64,000 nt of DNA from Bacteriovoracaceae bacterium UBA6153 (GTDB taxonomy: Bacteria; Bdellovibrionota; Bacteriovoracia; Bacteriovoracales; Bacteriovoracaceae): positions 124,001 to 188,000 of the forward strand of contig DIUR01000018.1 of the NCBI GenBank assembly GCA_002428265.1, read 5' to 3'. Shown here in pieces: positions 32,341-39,383 of the stretch. The notes beneath the pieces were generated by a model. It saw only the letters and a list, made by a program, of their open reading frames with translations, was not told the DNA's origin and searched no databases. Position 1 is the stretch's first letter. Every line of letters starts with the position of its first letter. Both the position numbers and the translations under genes were made by a program.

Positions 32341-32784
32341 TTAAAATAAAAATCTTCCGGACCCGGGTTGTGAAATATGTTTTACAACTTCGGCCGTAAG
32401 ATAACTTTCTTGGTATCTTGCAATGTCAGCAAGTGAAATGATTCCACAACAACTTTCGTTATCATCGACAACTGGAAGTCTTCTGATCTGATGATCTTCC
32501 ATTATCTGACAGCAGTCCTCTATACTTGTGGTATTTCTGATAGAAATAACAGGATAAGACATGCACTGGCCGACATGCATGGCCGCAGGATTGAGTCCAA
32601 TTGCTACTGCACGGGTGCATATATCTCTATCAGTTATAACTCCTAATATCTTTTTATCATTCTTACTAAAGACGACTGGAATTTCACCACAGTCATACCT
32701 CAGCATTAACTGAGCGGCCTCAGTTAGGTCCATGTCCGGTGTGCAGCAGGCCGGATTTTTTGTCATGATTGATTCTACATTCAT
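32341..32784 (-). CDS. CBS-pair domain protein (copy 2)
   Basis: 147 residues, two CBS motifs: MTKNPACCTPDMDLTEAAQLMLRYDCGEIPVV...GVITDRDICTRAVAIG, then MSYPVISIRNTTSIEDCCQIMEDHQIRRLPVVDDNESCCGIISLADIARY. The GVITDRDI and GIISLADIA ends are textbook. Seven Cys residues are unusual for this family and might make it redox responsive. Has its own sigma-54 promoter; stop adjoins that of the gene at 32113. Confidence 0.88.
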   Translation of the reverse strand: MNVESIMTKNPACCTPDMDLTEAAQLMLRYDCGEIPVVFSKNDKKILGVITDRDICTRAVAIGLNPAAMHVGQCMSYPVISIRNTTSIEDCCQIMEDHQIRRLPVVDDNESCCGIISLADIARYQESYLTAEVVKHISQPGSGRFLF

Positions 32785-32817
32785 AAATATCTCCTGGTTT
32801 GCTCCAAATATATTTGA

Positions 32818-32833
32818 TGCAATGGAGGTACCA
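32818..32833 (-). promoter_or_regulatory. Sigma-54 (-24/-12) promoter
   Basis: Minus strand TGGTACCTCCATTGCA, ten-base spacing, exact TGGYAC-N5-TTGCA consensus; 34 bases before the CBS gene. Confidence 0.85.
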
Positions 32834-32863
32834 CTGAGCTAAGATCTACATGAGGAAAATACT

Positions 32864-33649
32864 ATGAAATCAATTAATACTGAAAGCTCCAACATTGCTC
32901 TATTCTGTGACTTTGAAAACATCGTTTTAGGAGTCAGAGATGCAAAATACCCAACCTTTAATATCCAAAGCATTTTAGAGCGTCTTTTACTTAAAGGAAG
33001 CATCGTCGTAAAAAAAGCTTACTGCGACTGGGATCGATATAAAGACTATAAAAAGCCGATGCATGAAGCAGCTTTTGAGCTGATTGAAATTCCTCACGTA
33101 AGGCAATCCGGAAAGAACTCTGCTGACATTAGAATGGTCGTAGATGCTCTGGATCTTTGTTACACTAAGTCTCACGTTGATACCTTTGTTATTTTAAGTG
33201 GAGACTCTGACTTCTCTCCTCTCGTATCCAAACTGAGAGAAAATAATAAACACGTTATCGGAATCGGTGTAAGAGATGCGACTTCAAGTTTATTAAGCGC
33301 TAACTGTGATGAATTTATTTTCTATGAAGATCTCGTAAGAGCACACACGCCATCTAAAAAAGCTGAAGCCAAAAAATCTCCAGAAAAGGCCACCAGTAAA
33401 AAGCAAGAGGCCCTCGACTTTATTGTTGAAACAATTGATGCCTTAAGTGAAGAGCGCGGTGAAGAAGAGTTCTGGGGTTCAATGGTCAAACTAACAATGA
33501 AGAGAAGACGCCCTGGATTTACCGAATCTGCTTTCGGTTATAATTCTTTTAGAGAGTTGGTGGAAGATGCACAAAAAAATAAACTACTCATAATGAATCG
33601 TCACAGCAATTCAGGACAATACACTATACGTTTAGTCGATGATGAATAA
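32864..33649 (+). CDS. NYN-domain protein with C-terminal LOTUS/OST-HTH domain
   Basis: 261 residues. Residues 8-150 are a NYN (PIN-like) nuclease domain: ALFCDFENI with the first catalytic Asp, KSADIRMVVDALD-like segment (NSADIRMVVDALDLC) and FVILSGDSDFSPLV. After a Lys/Ala linker, residues 180-258 look like a LOTUS/OST-HTH RNA-binding domain (FWGSMVKLTMKRRRPGFTESAFGYNSFRELVED). Probable RNA-targeting nuclease. Preceded by TGAGGAAAATACT. Divergent from the CBS gene. Confidence 0.85.
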   Translation: MKSINTESSNIALFCDFENIVLGVRDAKYPTFNIQSILERLLLKGSIVVKKAYCDWDRYKDYKKPMHEAAFELIEIPHVRQSGKNSADIRMVVDALDLCYTKSHVDTFVILSGDSDFSPLVSKLRENNKHVIGIGVRDATSSLLSANCDEFIFYEDLVRAHTPSKKAEAKKSPEKATSKKQEALDFIVETIDALSEERGEEEFWGSMVKLTMKRRRPGFTESAFGYNSFRELVEDAQKNKLLIMNRHSNSGQYTIRLVDDE

Positions 33650-33654
33650 AGTCA

Positions 33655-33670
33655 TGGCATGAAAGATGCT
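33655..33670 (+). promoter_or_regulatory. Sigma-54 (-24/-12) promoter
   Basis: TGGCATGAAAGATGCT, ten-base spacing, five bases after the NYN stop and 57 bases before the acidic-protein start. Confidence 0.78.
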
Positions 33671-33726
33671 TTATATTCTGTAGCCCCTCTCTAGGGAGAA
33701 TTGGTACAGAATATAAGGAGTCTAAC

Positions 33727-34044
33727 ATGTCACGAAAACCAGACACTCTCGGTTACAAAGAGTTCAACAAACTTACAGATCATTCTGATACTCACCAGGC
33801 ACCACTTCGCGATGAACTGCTATTTGATGACGAAAACACCAATCAATACGAAGAAGTTCTCATGGGTATGGAGTATGAACAAACTCCTCTGGACGAGACT
33901 AAAGACGCTAGCGAGCTTGAAGACGATGAAGATGAACTAGAGCTTGCGGACGTTGGTGATGATGAAGAAGATGAAGACGACATCAACGCTGATCGCGATG
34001 ATGAAGTTGATGAGAGCGCACAATTCATTGGAAGAAACGTCTAA
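33727..34044 (+). CDS. Highly acidic protein of unknown function
   Basis: 105 residues; after a neutral first third the sequence is dominated by Asp and Glu (ASELEDDEDELELADVGDDE and on), with no Cys. Start has ATAAGGAGTCTAAC. Most likely disordered, perhaps a nucleic-acid mimic or a chaperone/cation-binding protein; no family recognised. The minus-strand poly-Ser frames over it are shadows of its GAN codons. Confidence 0.72.
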   Translation: MSRKPDTLGYKEFNKLTDHSDTHQAPLRDELLFDDENTNQYEEVLMGMEYEQTPLDETKDASELEDDEDELELADVGDDEEDEDDINADRDDEVDESAQFIGRNV

Positions 34045-34068
34045 TGCTCGTAGAAGTTTAAAAATATC

Positions 34069-34084
34069 AGGCCCCACTGTTGCA
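34069..34084 (+). promoter_or_regulatory. Sigma-54 (-24/-12) promoter
   Basis: AGGCCCCACTGTTGCA, ten-base spacing with TTGCA; 53 bases before the membrane-protein start. Confidence 0.65.
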
Positions 34085-34136
34085 TACGATATATTCAAGA
34101 AGACTGATGTCTTACAAATCAATCAAGGAGTACACA

Positions 34137-34433
34137 ATGGCAAACGAAACATTTCTAAGTGAAAGCGGAAAAGCAACTTCAACAGCACCAGTGCGTGAAG
34201 GATCGACAACAAAAGCAATCGAGCATCAAACAGCAAAAATCCCTTCAACTTATTTTCTTGCAGCAGCAGGAGCAGCGGTAGCTGTGTCTCTTGGTCTTGC
34301 AATTATCAATGAGAAAAAAGGTTGGGCAAACTTTGTTGGTAACTGGGTTCCAAGTCTACTTCTATTGGGCGTATACAATAAAATTGTAAAAACTCACGGA
34401 TCAGATAAAGCTGAAGCTAGACACCTACACTAA
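34137..34433 (+). CDS. Small membrane protein of unknown function
   Basis: 98 residues after CAAGGAGTACACA; longer in-frame starts near 34080 lie inside the promoter. A soluble N-terminus of about 38 residues, then two hydrophobic segments (STYFLAAAGAAVAVSLGLAII and FVGNWVPSLLLLGVYNKIV) separated by NEKKGWAN, and a His-containing tail. Inner-membrane location likely. Followed by a strong terminator. Confidence 0.75.
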   Translation: MANETFLSESGKATSTAPVREGSTTKAIEHQTAKIPSTYFLAAAGAAVAVSLGLAIINEKKGWANFVGNWVPSLLLLGVYNKIVKTHGSDKAEARHLH

Positions 34434-34442
34434 GGCTTACGT

Positions 34443-34476
34443 ATCCCACCAAAGAAATTCTTTGGTGGGATGTTTT
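34443..34476 (+). terminator. Rho-independent terminator
   Basis: ATCCCACCAAAGAA pairs with TTCTTTGGTGGGAT, followed by GTTTTC. Lies between convergent genes; probably ends the plus-strand unit and may also act on the CBS transcript from the other side. Confidence 0.85.
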
Positions 34477-34482
34477 CATTAT

Positions 34483-34869
34483 TTATAATAACAATCTAGC
34501 GAGTTCATCTCTTTCAAGCACGCCATTCATATGGCCATTCATATCGACGACAGGGATTCTCTCCAGATGATTTGCTCTCATTATATTCATGCATTCATCC
34601 AGTGTTGAGTTCACTCCAACCACAGCAGGAATAGTTCTCATGCATTCAATAGCGCTGACATCAGAGGGTATATCACTTTCTTCGATATCATTTGTATCCA
34701 TATCCATTAAGCTTACAAGCCCCACAGGATGCTTTCCTTCAATTGAATCCAGAACAATCAGTTCATCACAGTTATACTTTTTTAAAAGATACTTAACTTC
34801 TGCAATGCGAGTGTCTTGAGTACAATAAACAGGTTCATGATTCATAATTTTTGTAAGTTCAATATTCAT
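34483..34869 (-). CDS. CBS-pair domain protein (copy 3)
   Basis: 128 residues, two CBS motifs: MNHEPVYCTQDTRIAEVKYLLKKYNCDELIVLD then MRTIPAVVGVNSTLDECMNIMRANHLERIPVVDMNGHMNGVLERDELARLL. Located nine bases after the small protein gene at 34879 and hence in an operon behind the sigma-54 promoter at 35133. AGGAGACAATA precedes the ATG. Confidence 0.87.
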   Translation of the reverse strand: MNIELTKIMNHEPVYCTQDTRIAEVKYLLKKYNCDELIVLDSIEGKHPVGLVSLMDMDTNDIEESDIPSDVSAIECMRTIPAVVGVNSTLDECMNIMRANHLERIPVVDMNGHMNGVLERDELARLLL

Positions 34870-34878
34870 TATTGTCTC

Positions 34879-35091
34879 CTAGACATTTTTCTTTTTCCAA
34901 TTATTCGGATCTTTTTGCGAAGGTGGATTTGCCGGATTTTTTCCAATGGTGTCTTTTCTTTTTAAGTCACCACCAAACTCGGTAATGGCCTCTGATGTGG
35001 CTCCTGCTTTTCTTTGTTGATCTGGAATCCAATCGTCTTGAAGATTTTTATCCATGCTTTTATCGCGATTATTTTCTTTTGTAATAGTCAT
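34879..35091 (-). CDS. Small hydrophilic protein of unknown function
   Basis: 70 residues, MTITKENNRDKSMDKNLQDD, rich in Lys, Asp, Asn, Pro and Gln, ending in NWKKKNV; start after AAGGAGAATTTCA. No hydrophobic core. First gene of a two-gene unit with a CBS protein, which ties the disordered small proteins and the CBS proteins to one transcript. Confidence 0.72.
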   Translation of the reverse strand: MTITKENNRDKSMDKNLQDDWIPDQQRKAGATSEAITEFGGDLKRKDTIGKNPANPPSQKDPNNWKKKNV

Positions 35092-35132
35092 TGAAATTCT
35101 CCTTCTTGCAGTATTTACCTCAAGAAAGATAG

Positions 35133-35148
35133 TGCATTATGTATGCCG
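35133..35148 (-). promoter_or_regulatory. Sigma-54 (-24/-12) promoter
   Basis: Minus strand CGGCATACATAATGCA, ten-base spacing, 42 bases before the start at 35091. TTGCCTC (minus strand, 35150-35156) directly abuts it and a TTGCCCC box lies at 35210 on the plus strand. Confidence 0.78.
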
Positions 35149-35224
35149 AGAGGCAATGGCATAAGCCTGCCCAATCATGAGATTATTTCGGATGTAATAG
35201 TTTGGATTTTTGCCCCAGAAGAGA

Positions 35225-35569
35225 TTATTGTCCCAGTAGTATTTTTTCAGTAACCATGCCACAAAAATGCCCTTGTTTATCGATGACAGGAACTTGCTCA
35301 AGATTGTCCATGATCATTATTTTTAGGCACTCATCCACAGTAGAATCGATCTCTACAACTTTCATTTTTTTTGACATACATTCAACAACTTTATGTGCGT
35401 CGTCTTTAAGATCATCAAGAGCAACTCCTCCAATGATCATTCCATTTTTATCTATAACCGGGATTTTTGTGCAAGCATACTTTTTCATAAGAGATTTCGA
35501 TTCTTCCAATTGCGCACCAGGTGTGCAACACACTAAATCTTTAATCATTATCTCGCCTACTTTAATCAT
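35225..35569 (-). CDS. CBS-pair domain protein (copy 4)
   Basis: 114 residues, the shortest copy: MIKDLVCCTPGAQLEESKSLMKKYACTKIPVIDKNGMIIGGVALDDL then MSKKMKVVEIDSTVDECLKIMIMDNLEQVPVIDKQGHFCGMV. Shares the (C)CTP opening with the other three copies. Monocistronic behind its own sigma-54 promoter; GGAGCTGGAAAA precedes the start. Confidence 0.86.
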   Translation of the reverse strand: MIKVGEIMIKDLVCCTPGAQLEESKSLMKKYACTKIPVIDKNGMIIGGVALDDLKDDAHKVVECMSKKMKVVEIDSTVDECLKIMIMDNLEQVPVIDKQGHFCGMVTEKILLGQ

Positions 35570-35603
35570 TTTTCCAGCTCCTTTGTTTTGGCAAACTCAC
35601 TAT

Positions 35604-35619
35604 TGCAGGCCGTATACCA
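35604..35619 (-). promoter_or_regulatory. Sigma-54 (-24/-12) promoter
   Basis: Minus strand TGGTATACGGCCTGCA, ten-base spacing, 35 bases before the CBS copy 4 start. Divergent from the small-RNA promoter at 35642, 22 bases away. Confidence 0.75.
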
Positions 35620-35641
35620 CACTACTTTGCATTATTTTTTT

Positions 35642-35657
35642 TGGCATATGAAATGCA
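35642..35657 (+). promoter_or_regulatory. Sigma-54 (-24/-12) promoter for a small RNA
   Basis: TGGCATATGAAATGCA after a T-rich stretch, ten-base spacing. No coding gene before the terminator at 35855. Confidence 0.75.
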
Positions 35658-35667
35658 ATTATAAAAT

Positions 35668-35884
35668 TGAGGACGAATAGGCAAAGGCGCATTATTGATA
35701 GGCCCTTGCTCAGGACGATATAAAGATTAAAATTGTTCTGGAAAAAGTAGGATGTAATAATCCGGTAACCATGCTGGATCCAGACTAAAAAGGAGACGAT
35801 TTCGCCATCGACACTCGATAATCTTTTTTTAACCTGATCTCAAAAATCAATAAGAAGCCGCTCATTATTGAGCGGCTTTTTGTT
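35668..35884 (+). ncRNA. Candidate small RNA, about 215 nt
   Basis: Starts about 12 bases after the sigma-54 -12 element and ends at a perfect terminator. The interval has no open frame longer than a few codons with a ribosome site. Its 3' end (ATAAGAAGCCG plus hairpin) resembles that of the candidate RNA at 5591 (CTAAGAAGCCG), suggesting related RNAs. Ends are predictions. Confidence 0.58.
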
Positions 35885-35885
35885 T
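35855..35885 (+). terminator. Rho-independent terminator
   Basis: AAGCCGCTCA pairs with TGAGCGGCTT around TTAT, followed by TTTGTTTTT. Confidence 0.9.
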
Positions 35886-35918
35886 TTGCTTGTCAAAGAA
35901 GAAGTTTGCCTCATAATT

Positions 35919-36428
35919 ATGTTTATGAATGACACAAATAATTTAAAAAAAGAGCTGGATGAAAAAATCCATCAGCTCTTCAGTAACAATAAAGCTTATC
36001 TTGAATATATAATTCAAACAAAGAAAAATTTTCTCTACCGCTACCTTGAGACATCATCAGATAAAGATATTTCAATAAAAAGTCATGAATCAAATGAATT
36101 AATTGCTGAGAGTTTCGAATCTAACATGGGAGAAGCTTTTAAAAATGCTGATCCACTAGTTAAAGAAGGGATTAAACACTTAGCTAAAAGTGTTCCAAAG
36201 GAAAATAAGCCTGCTGTTAAGTATGGCCTAAAAACTATCATGGAAGACATTCGTGGGGAGCATGGAAAAATTAGTATCATCGCACAGATCAATTGGGATT
36301 TTCCTGAATACTCTCCCTCTACTTCTAAGTGCAAAATAAAAAAAGTTTCTTTTAATTACGATGACCCAAATACTTTTAGAAAGATATTGGCGCTAAAATA
36401 TGAAGAGGCCTGCGAAATCTTTAATTAG
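35919..36428 (+). CDS. Protein of unknown function
   Basis: 169 residues from ATG at 35919 (or 35925); neither has a clear ribosome site, and a TTGCCTCA box lies at 35906, so the start is uncertain. Mostly helical and charged at the N-terminus (NNLKKELDEKIHQLFSNNKAYLEYIIQTKK), with a beta-rich segment near 125-150 (ISIIAQINWDFPEYSP). No signal peptide or membrane helix. No family recognised. Confidence 0.6.
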   Translation: MFMNDTNNLKKELDEKIHQLFSNNKAYLEYIIQTKKNFLYRYLETSSDKDISIKSHESNELIAESFESNMGEAFKNADPLVKEGIKHLAKSVPKENKPAVKYGLKTIMEDIRGEHGKISIIAQINWDFPEYSPSTSKCKIKKVSFNYDDPNTFRKILALKYEEACEIFN

Positions 36429-36442
36429 GCCTTGATCTTGCA
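36427..36442 (+). promoter_or_regulatory. Sigma-54 (-24/-12) promoter
   Basis: AGGCCTTGATCTTGCA, ten-base spacing with TTGCA, overlapping the stop of the preceding gene; 34 bases before the BrkB start. Confidence 0.7.
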
Positions 36443-36475
36443 AATTCTCCAGTGAGATTTTTCACAGGAGAGCGC

Positions 36476-37294
36476 ATGAACACTGTCACAATCAAAAAAC
36501 ATTTTAACCAATTCATTGATGATATCGACAGGCACGACATCTTTACTCTGGCCGGTTCATTGGCCTATACGACCGCACTTGCCCTTGCACCATTTCTCTT
36601 GATTCTTCTCTCCCTTGCTTCTTTACTTGGTCCTGAACTTCAGGAAAAACTCTATTTGAATCTCGCTTCATCAATCGGCGAAAAGGCAGGACAGACGATT
36701 ATCGACATCGTTCAAAATACTAGAAAGAACTCTAGTTTCTCCGGAATTTCTGGTCTTATCGGCTTTGTCATCCTAGTCATTTCTGCTTCAGCAATTTTTG
36801 TACAGCTAAGAATTTCATTGAATAAAATTAACAATCACGATGCTACAAAAGATAAGTCAGGATTCTGGTTCTTTATCAAAGATAGATTTCTTTCGATGGG
36901 ATTAGTTTTTGGTTTTGCCTTTTTATCAATTGCCTCTTTGATGGTTTCAACTACTATTGCCGTCGTCTTTACAGGTGGTGATGGGGTCTTTTGGGAAATC
37001 ATTTCAATTGCCGTCAATCTCGTGATCTTCTCCGTTCTTTTTACTGCTATCTATAGATTCATCCCAACCGATAAACTTGAATGGCGAATTTGTCGTATTT
37101 CAGGACTTGTCAGTGCTATCTTCTATTTGATTGGTAAGAACCTTATAAGCCTTTATCTGGCACACGCAGGACTTGAATCTTCATATGGTGCCGCAGGCTC
37201 GTTAGTCGCGTTTTTAGCATGGGTCTACTACACTGCTTTAACAATGCTTATTAGCTATGAGTTCACTCGAAACATTATTCTTTTAAAAGAATAA
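36476..37294 (+). CDS. YihY/BrkB-family inner-membrane protein
   Basis: 272 residues with six predicted membrane segments and the family motifs LAGSLAYTTALALAPFLLILLSL (first helix), SLNKI and the C-terminal YGAAGSLVAFLAWVYYTALTMLISYEF. Start at 36476 is set by CAGGAGAGCGC. The family was once called ribonuclease BN in error; the true role is unknown. Confidence 0.87.
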   Translation: MNTVTIKKHFNQFIDDIDRHDIFTLAGSLAYTTALALAPFLLILLSLASLLGPELQEKLYLNLASSIGEKAGQTIIDIVQNTRKNSSFSGISGLIGFVILVISASAIFVQLRISLNKINNHDATKDKSGFWFFIKDRFLSMGLVFGFAFLSIASLMVSTTIAVVFTGGDGVFWEIISIAVNLVIFSVLFTAIYRFIPTDKLEWRICRISGLVSAIFYLIGKNLISLYLAHAGLESSYGAAGSLVAFLAWVYYTALTMLISYEFTRNIILLKE

Positions 37295-37320
37295 GATATC
37301 GCCATCTTATAAAAATCTTG

Positions 37321-37339
37321 CTGTCTAAAGTTTAGACAG
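37321..37339. promoter_or_regulatory. 19-bp perfect palindrome, probable operator
   Basis: CTGTCTAAA-G-TTTAGACAG. It lies between a possible -35 (TTGCTG, 37319) and -10 (TATCCT, 37341), about 100 bases before the secreted-protein gene, the classic place for a repressor operator. It could also form an RNA hairpin, but there is no T run after it. Confidence 0.5.
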
Positions 37340-37438
37340 TATCCTAATTTCGCCATGAAGTTTTTCCATGATTTCAGATCAAACTCCTATATCTTGATAC
37401 ATTTTAGGGAATACATTTTAAATGCCCCAGGAGTCGAT

Positions 37439-38650
37439 ATGAAATTATCATTATTAAGTCTCTCACTTCTTATGAGTGCTCAGTCTTTTGCTAAAGACTC
37501 AAGTGCTGAAGTACAAAAATTACAAAAGGCCATAGTTGTTAATAAACAGAATATTGAAACATTTCTTGAAACTAAAGGTTACTCTATTTCTGCTGACAAA
37601 ATCGCCAGACTCGAGGCCGAAAGAGGATTAAATATCTTTGAAGATATTTCTGAGCGAAGTGTTCTTGGTAATAGAATTATGAAAATTCTAGATGAGGCCA
37701 TTGTTATAAGTGGCTACAAAGCAAATTATTTCAAAGGTCAAGATGCCATCTCCAGTGCGTTGTCTGGGCTTACATATGGAGCGACGTCCGTGGCCCCTGC
37801 TCAAAATGCTCCAAAGGTTTATGCCCTTACTGTATTAAACCCAGCTCATCAGGCATTTGTTGAGAAGGCCAATGAAGACTTTAAGAAATCAACTGAATCA
37901 AATCAAAGTGATCATCTGTTGAGTTTAATGGGAAATTACCTTGATGGCTCTATTGCTGCAAAAAGGTTCGCGACTTATGAGGAAGCTTCAAAACTTTCAG
38001 ATAATATTGCAAGATTAAACTCTGACTTAAATAAACTGGAAGAAGAATCAGCGGGACTCAGCTTACAAAATCAAAAGACAGTAGAGAGTTTCAAAACGAA
38101 AATCGATGAATGGATGAACAAAAAAATTGTTTTCTTAAGACTTAATCACGATGGTATCAATGCTCAAATCATTCAAGACAGAAGAATGGTCGTTGGTGAA
38201 GATATGCTCAACAATGTTGGTCTGAATAGAAACTATTCGGCAAGCAATATTGCTCAAAAAATAAGAGTTTACTATAGAGAAAGAGCTGCTGATCCAAGAA
38301 ATAGAGGCTCACTAAAAATTGCCGTAAAGGATGCTCAAGGGAAAACGAAAAGATACACACTTCGCCAGGAAGACAGAATTGATGTTACAGTTGCTGCTGA
38401 TATCGGGTCTGCACTGATCCAAATTCCAGAGGCAAGCTTTAGAGTCAGTCTTTCATACTTAAATGCCAACAAAATGTCGGTAACAGTAAAAGGAAAAGAG
38501 ATCTATGATACTTATGAAAAAAATGACGTATTAACCTCTATCAGAGCTGTTCACACTGCCCGCGAAGTCATGTTTAAAAGCGTTTACAAAAACCTTGGAG
38601 ATGACTGGTTTGAAAGAGAGTTAGGCTCAAATACCTTTTCAATTAAATAA
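37439..38650 (+). CDS. Secreted protein of unknown function
   Basis: 403 residues. Start at 37439 follows CAGGAGTCGAT and opens a signal peptide MKLSLLSLSLLMSAQSFA; the longer frame from 37355 would bury it. The mature protein is charged and helical with a coiled-coil-like segment (about 180-225, EEASKLSDNIARLNSDLNKLEEES) and a C-terminal region of alternating strands. No Cys, no known domain. Strong terminator follows. Confidence 0.72.
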   Translation: MKLSLLSLSLLMSAQSFAKDSSAEVQKLQKAIVVNKQNIETFLETKGYSISADKIARLEAERGLNIFEDISERSVLGNRIMKILDEAIVISGYKANYFKGQDAISSALSGLTYGATSVAPAQNAPKVYALTVLNPAHQAFVEKANEDFKKSTESNQSDHLLSLMGNYLDGSIAAKRFATYEEASKLSDNIARLNSDLNKLEEESAGLSLQNQKTVESFKTKIDEWMNKKIVFLRLNHDGINAQIIQDRRMVVGEDMLNNVGLNRNYSASNIAQKIRVYYRERAADPRNRGSLKIAVKDAQGKTKRYTLRQEDRIDVTVAADIGSALIQIPEASFRVSLSYLNANKMSVTVKGKEIYDTYEKNDVLTSIRAVHTAREVMFKSVYKNLGDDWFERELGSNTFSIK

Positions 38651-38659
38651 ACATCACTC

Positions 38660-38701
38660 ACCTCAAAGTGTTTAGGTATTAAACACTTTGAGGTATTTTT
38701 T
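38660..38701 (+). terminator. Rho-independent terminator
   Basis: ACCTCAAAGTGTTTA pairs perfectly (15 bp) with TAAACACTTTGAGGT around GGTAT, followed by ATTTTTT. Confidence 0.92.
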
Positions 38702-38777
38702 CTTGCCAAGATTTCCTGTGCGCCTTTTTACCCCATAAAATTAATCTTTTTTAATCAATTTTCCGCAAGTTGGATTT

Positions 38778-38793
38778 TGGTATTAATTCTGCA
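38778..38793 (+). promoter_or_regulatory. Sigma-54 (-24/-12) promoter
   Basis: TGGTATTAATTCTGCA, ten-base spacing, 37 bases before the start at 38830. Confidence 0.72.
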
Positions 38794-38829
38794 CTTTTCA
38801 AAGTTGAGTAAACTTCATAGGAACTTTTT

Positions 38830-39117
38830 ATGGAAGACTTAAAAATTGAAAAGACCGATGTTGTAAGAGAAATTCTGGATAATACTGATCTTCTTAATAT
38901 CTTTTCTGAGTCATTAAAAGATCCAGAAGAAAACAATCTTGAACTCCTGGCCACTGAGACAACAACCAGCAGGGCCCAAAAGATTAGATACTATCTATGG
39001 AAAAAAATCAAAGAGAGTCTTTGTTTTATTTCCAGCAAGATTCAAACCCTGGCAGTTTTAGCAGAATACAATTTTAAAATCCTAGAAAAGATCAATAAAA
39101 ATAAACAGGAGAATTAA
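38830..39117 (+). CDS. Small helical protein of unknown function
   Basis: 95 residues, MEDLKIEKTDVVREILDNTD, with an acidic N-terminal half and a basic C-terminal half containing one moderately hydrophobic helix (ESLCFISSKIQTLAVLAEYNF). TAGGAAC precedes the start. Followed two bases later by the gene at 39119, so a two-gene sigma-54 unit. Confidence 0.68.
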   Translation: MEDLKIEKTDVVREILDNTDLLNIFSESLKDPEENNLELLATETTTSRAQKIRYYLWKKIKESLCFISSKIQTLAVLAEYNFKILEKINKNKQEN

Positions 39118-39118
39118 G

Positions 39119-39343
39119 ATGAAAAGATATGCTTCGAAAAATGATAATGATAAAAATGATGATCACCCGGATATCTCTCACATTCCAAATGATCAACCAA
39201 TCCCTTCTCAAAATCCGGATAAATCCCCACCAAATATCCCTGTAGATGAGCCGAGCACTCCTGAAATGCCAGGGCCCAAAAAAGCACCAGTTCAAGAGCC
39301 AAACAGGAATCCTAAAATACGCGTTCTCAATATTCAGTATTAA
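39119..39343 (+). CDS. Small proline-rich disordered protein
   Basis: 74 residues with 17 or so Pro and many Asn, Asp and Lys, MKRYASKNDNDKNDDHPD, no hydrophobic core. CAGGAGAATTAAG precedes the ATG. Low-complexity composition like the other tiny proteins of the window. Confidence 0.7.
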   Translation: MKRYASKNDNDKNDDHPDISHIPNDQPIPSQNPDKSPPNIPVDEPSTPEMPGPKKAPVQEPNRNPKIRVLNIQY

Positions 39344-39383
39344 TCAGATTGTAATTGTAGATTGTTGCCTTTAAGATGTGGAA

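Noticed and set aside
33843..34028. Minus-strand poly-Ser frame
   Set aside because: Shadow of the Asp/Glu codon runs in the acidic protein gene at 33727.
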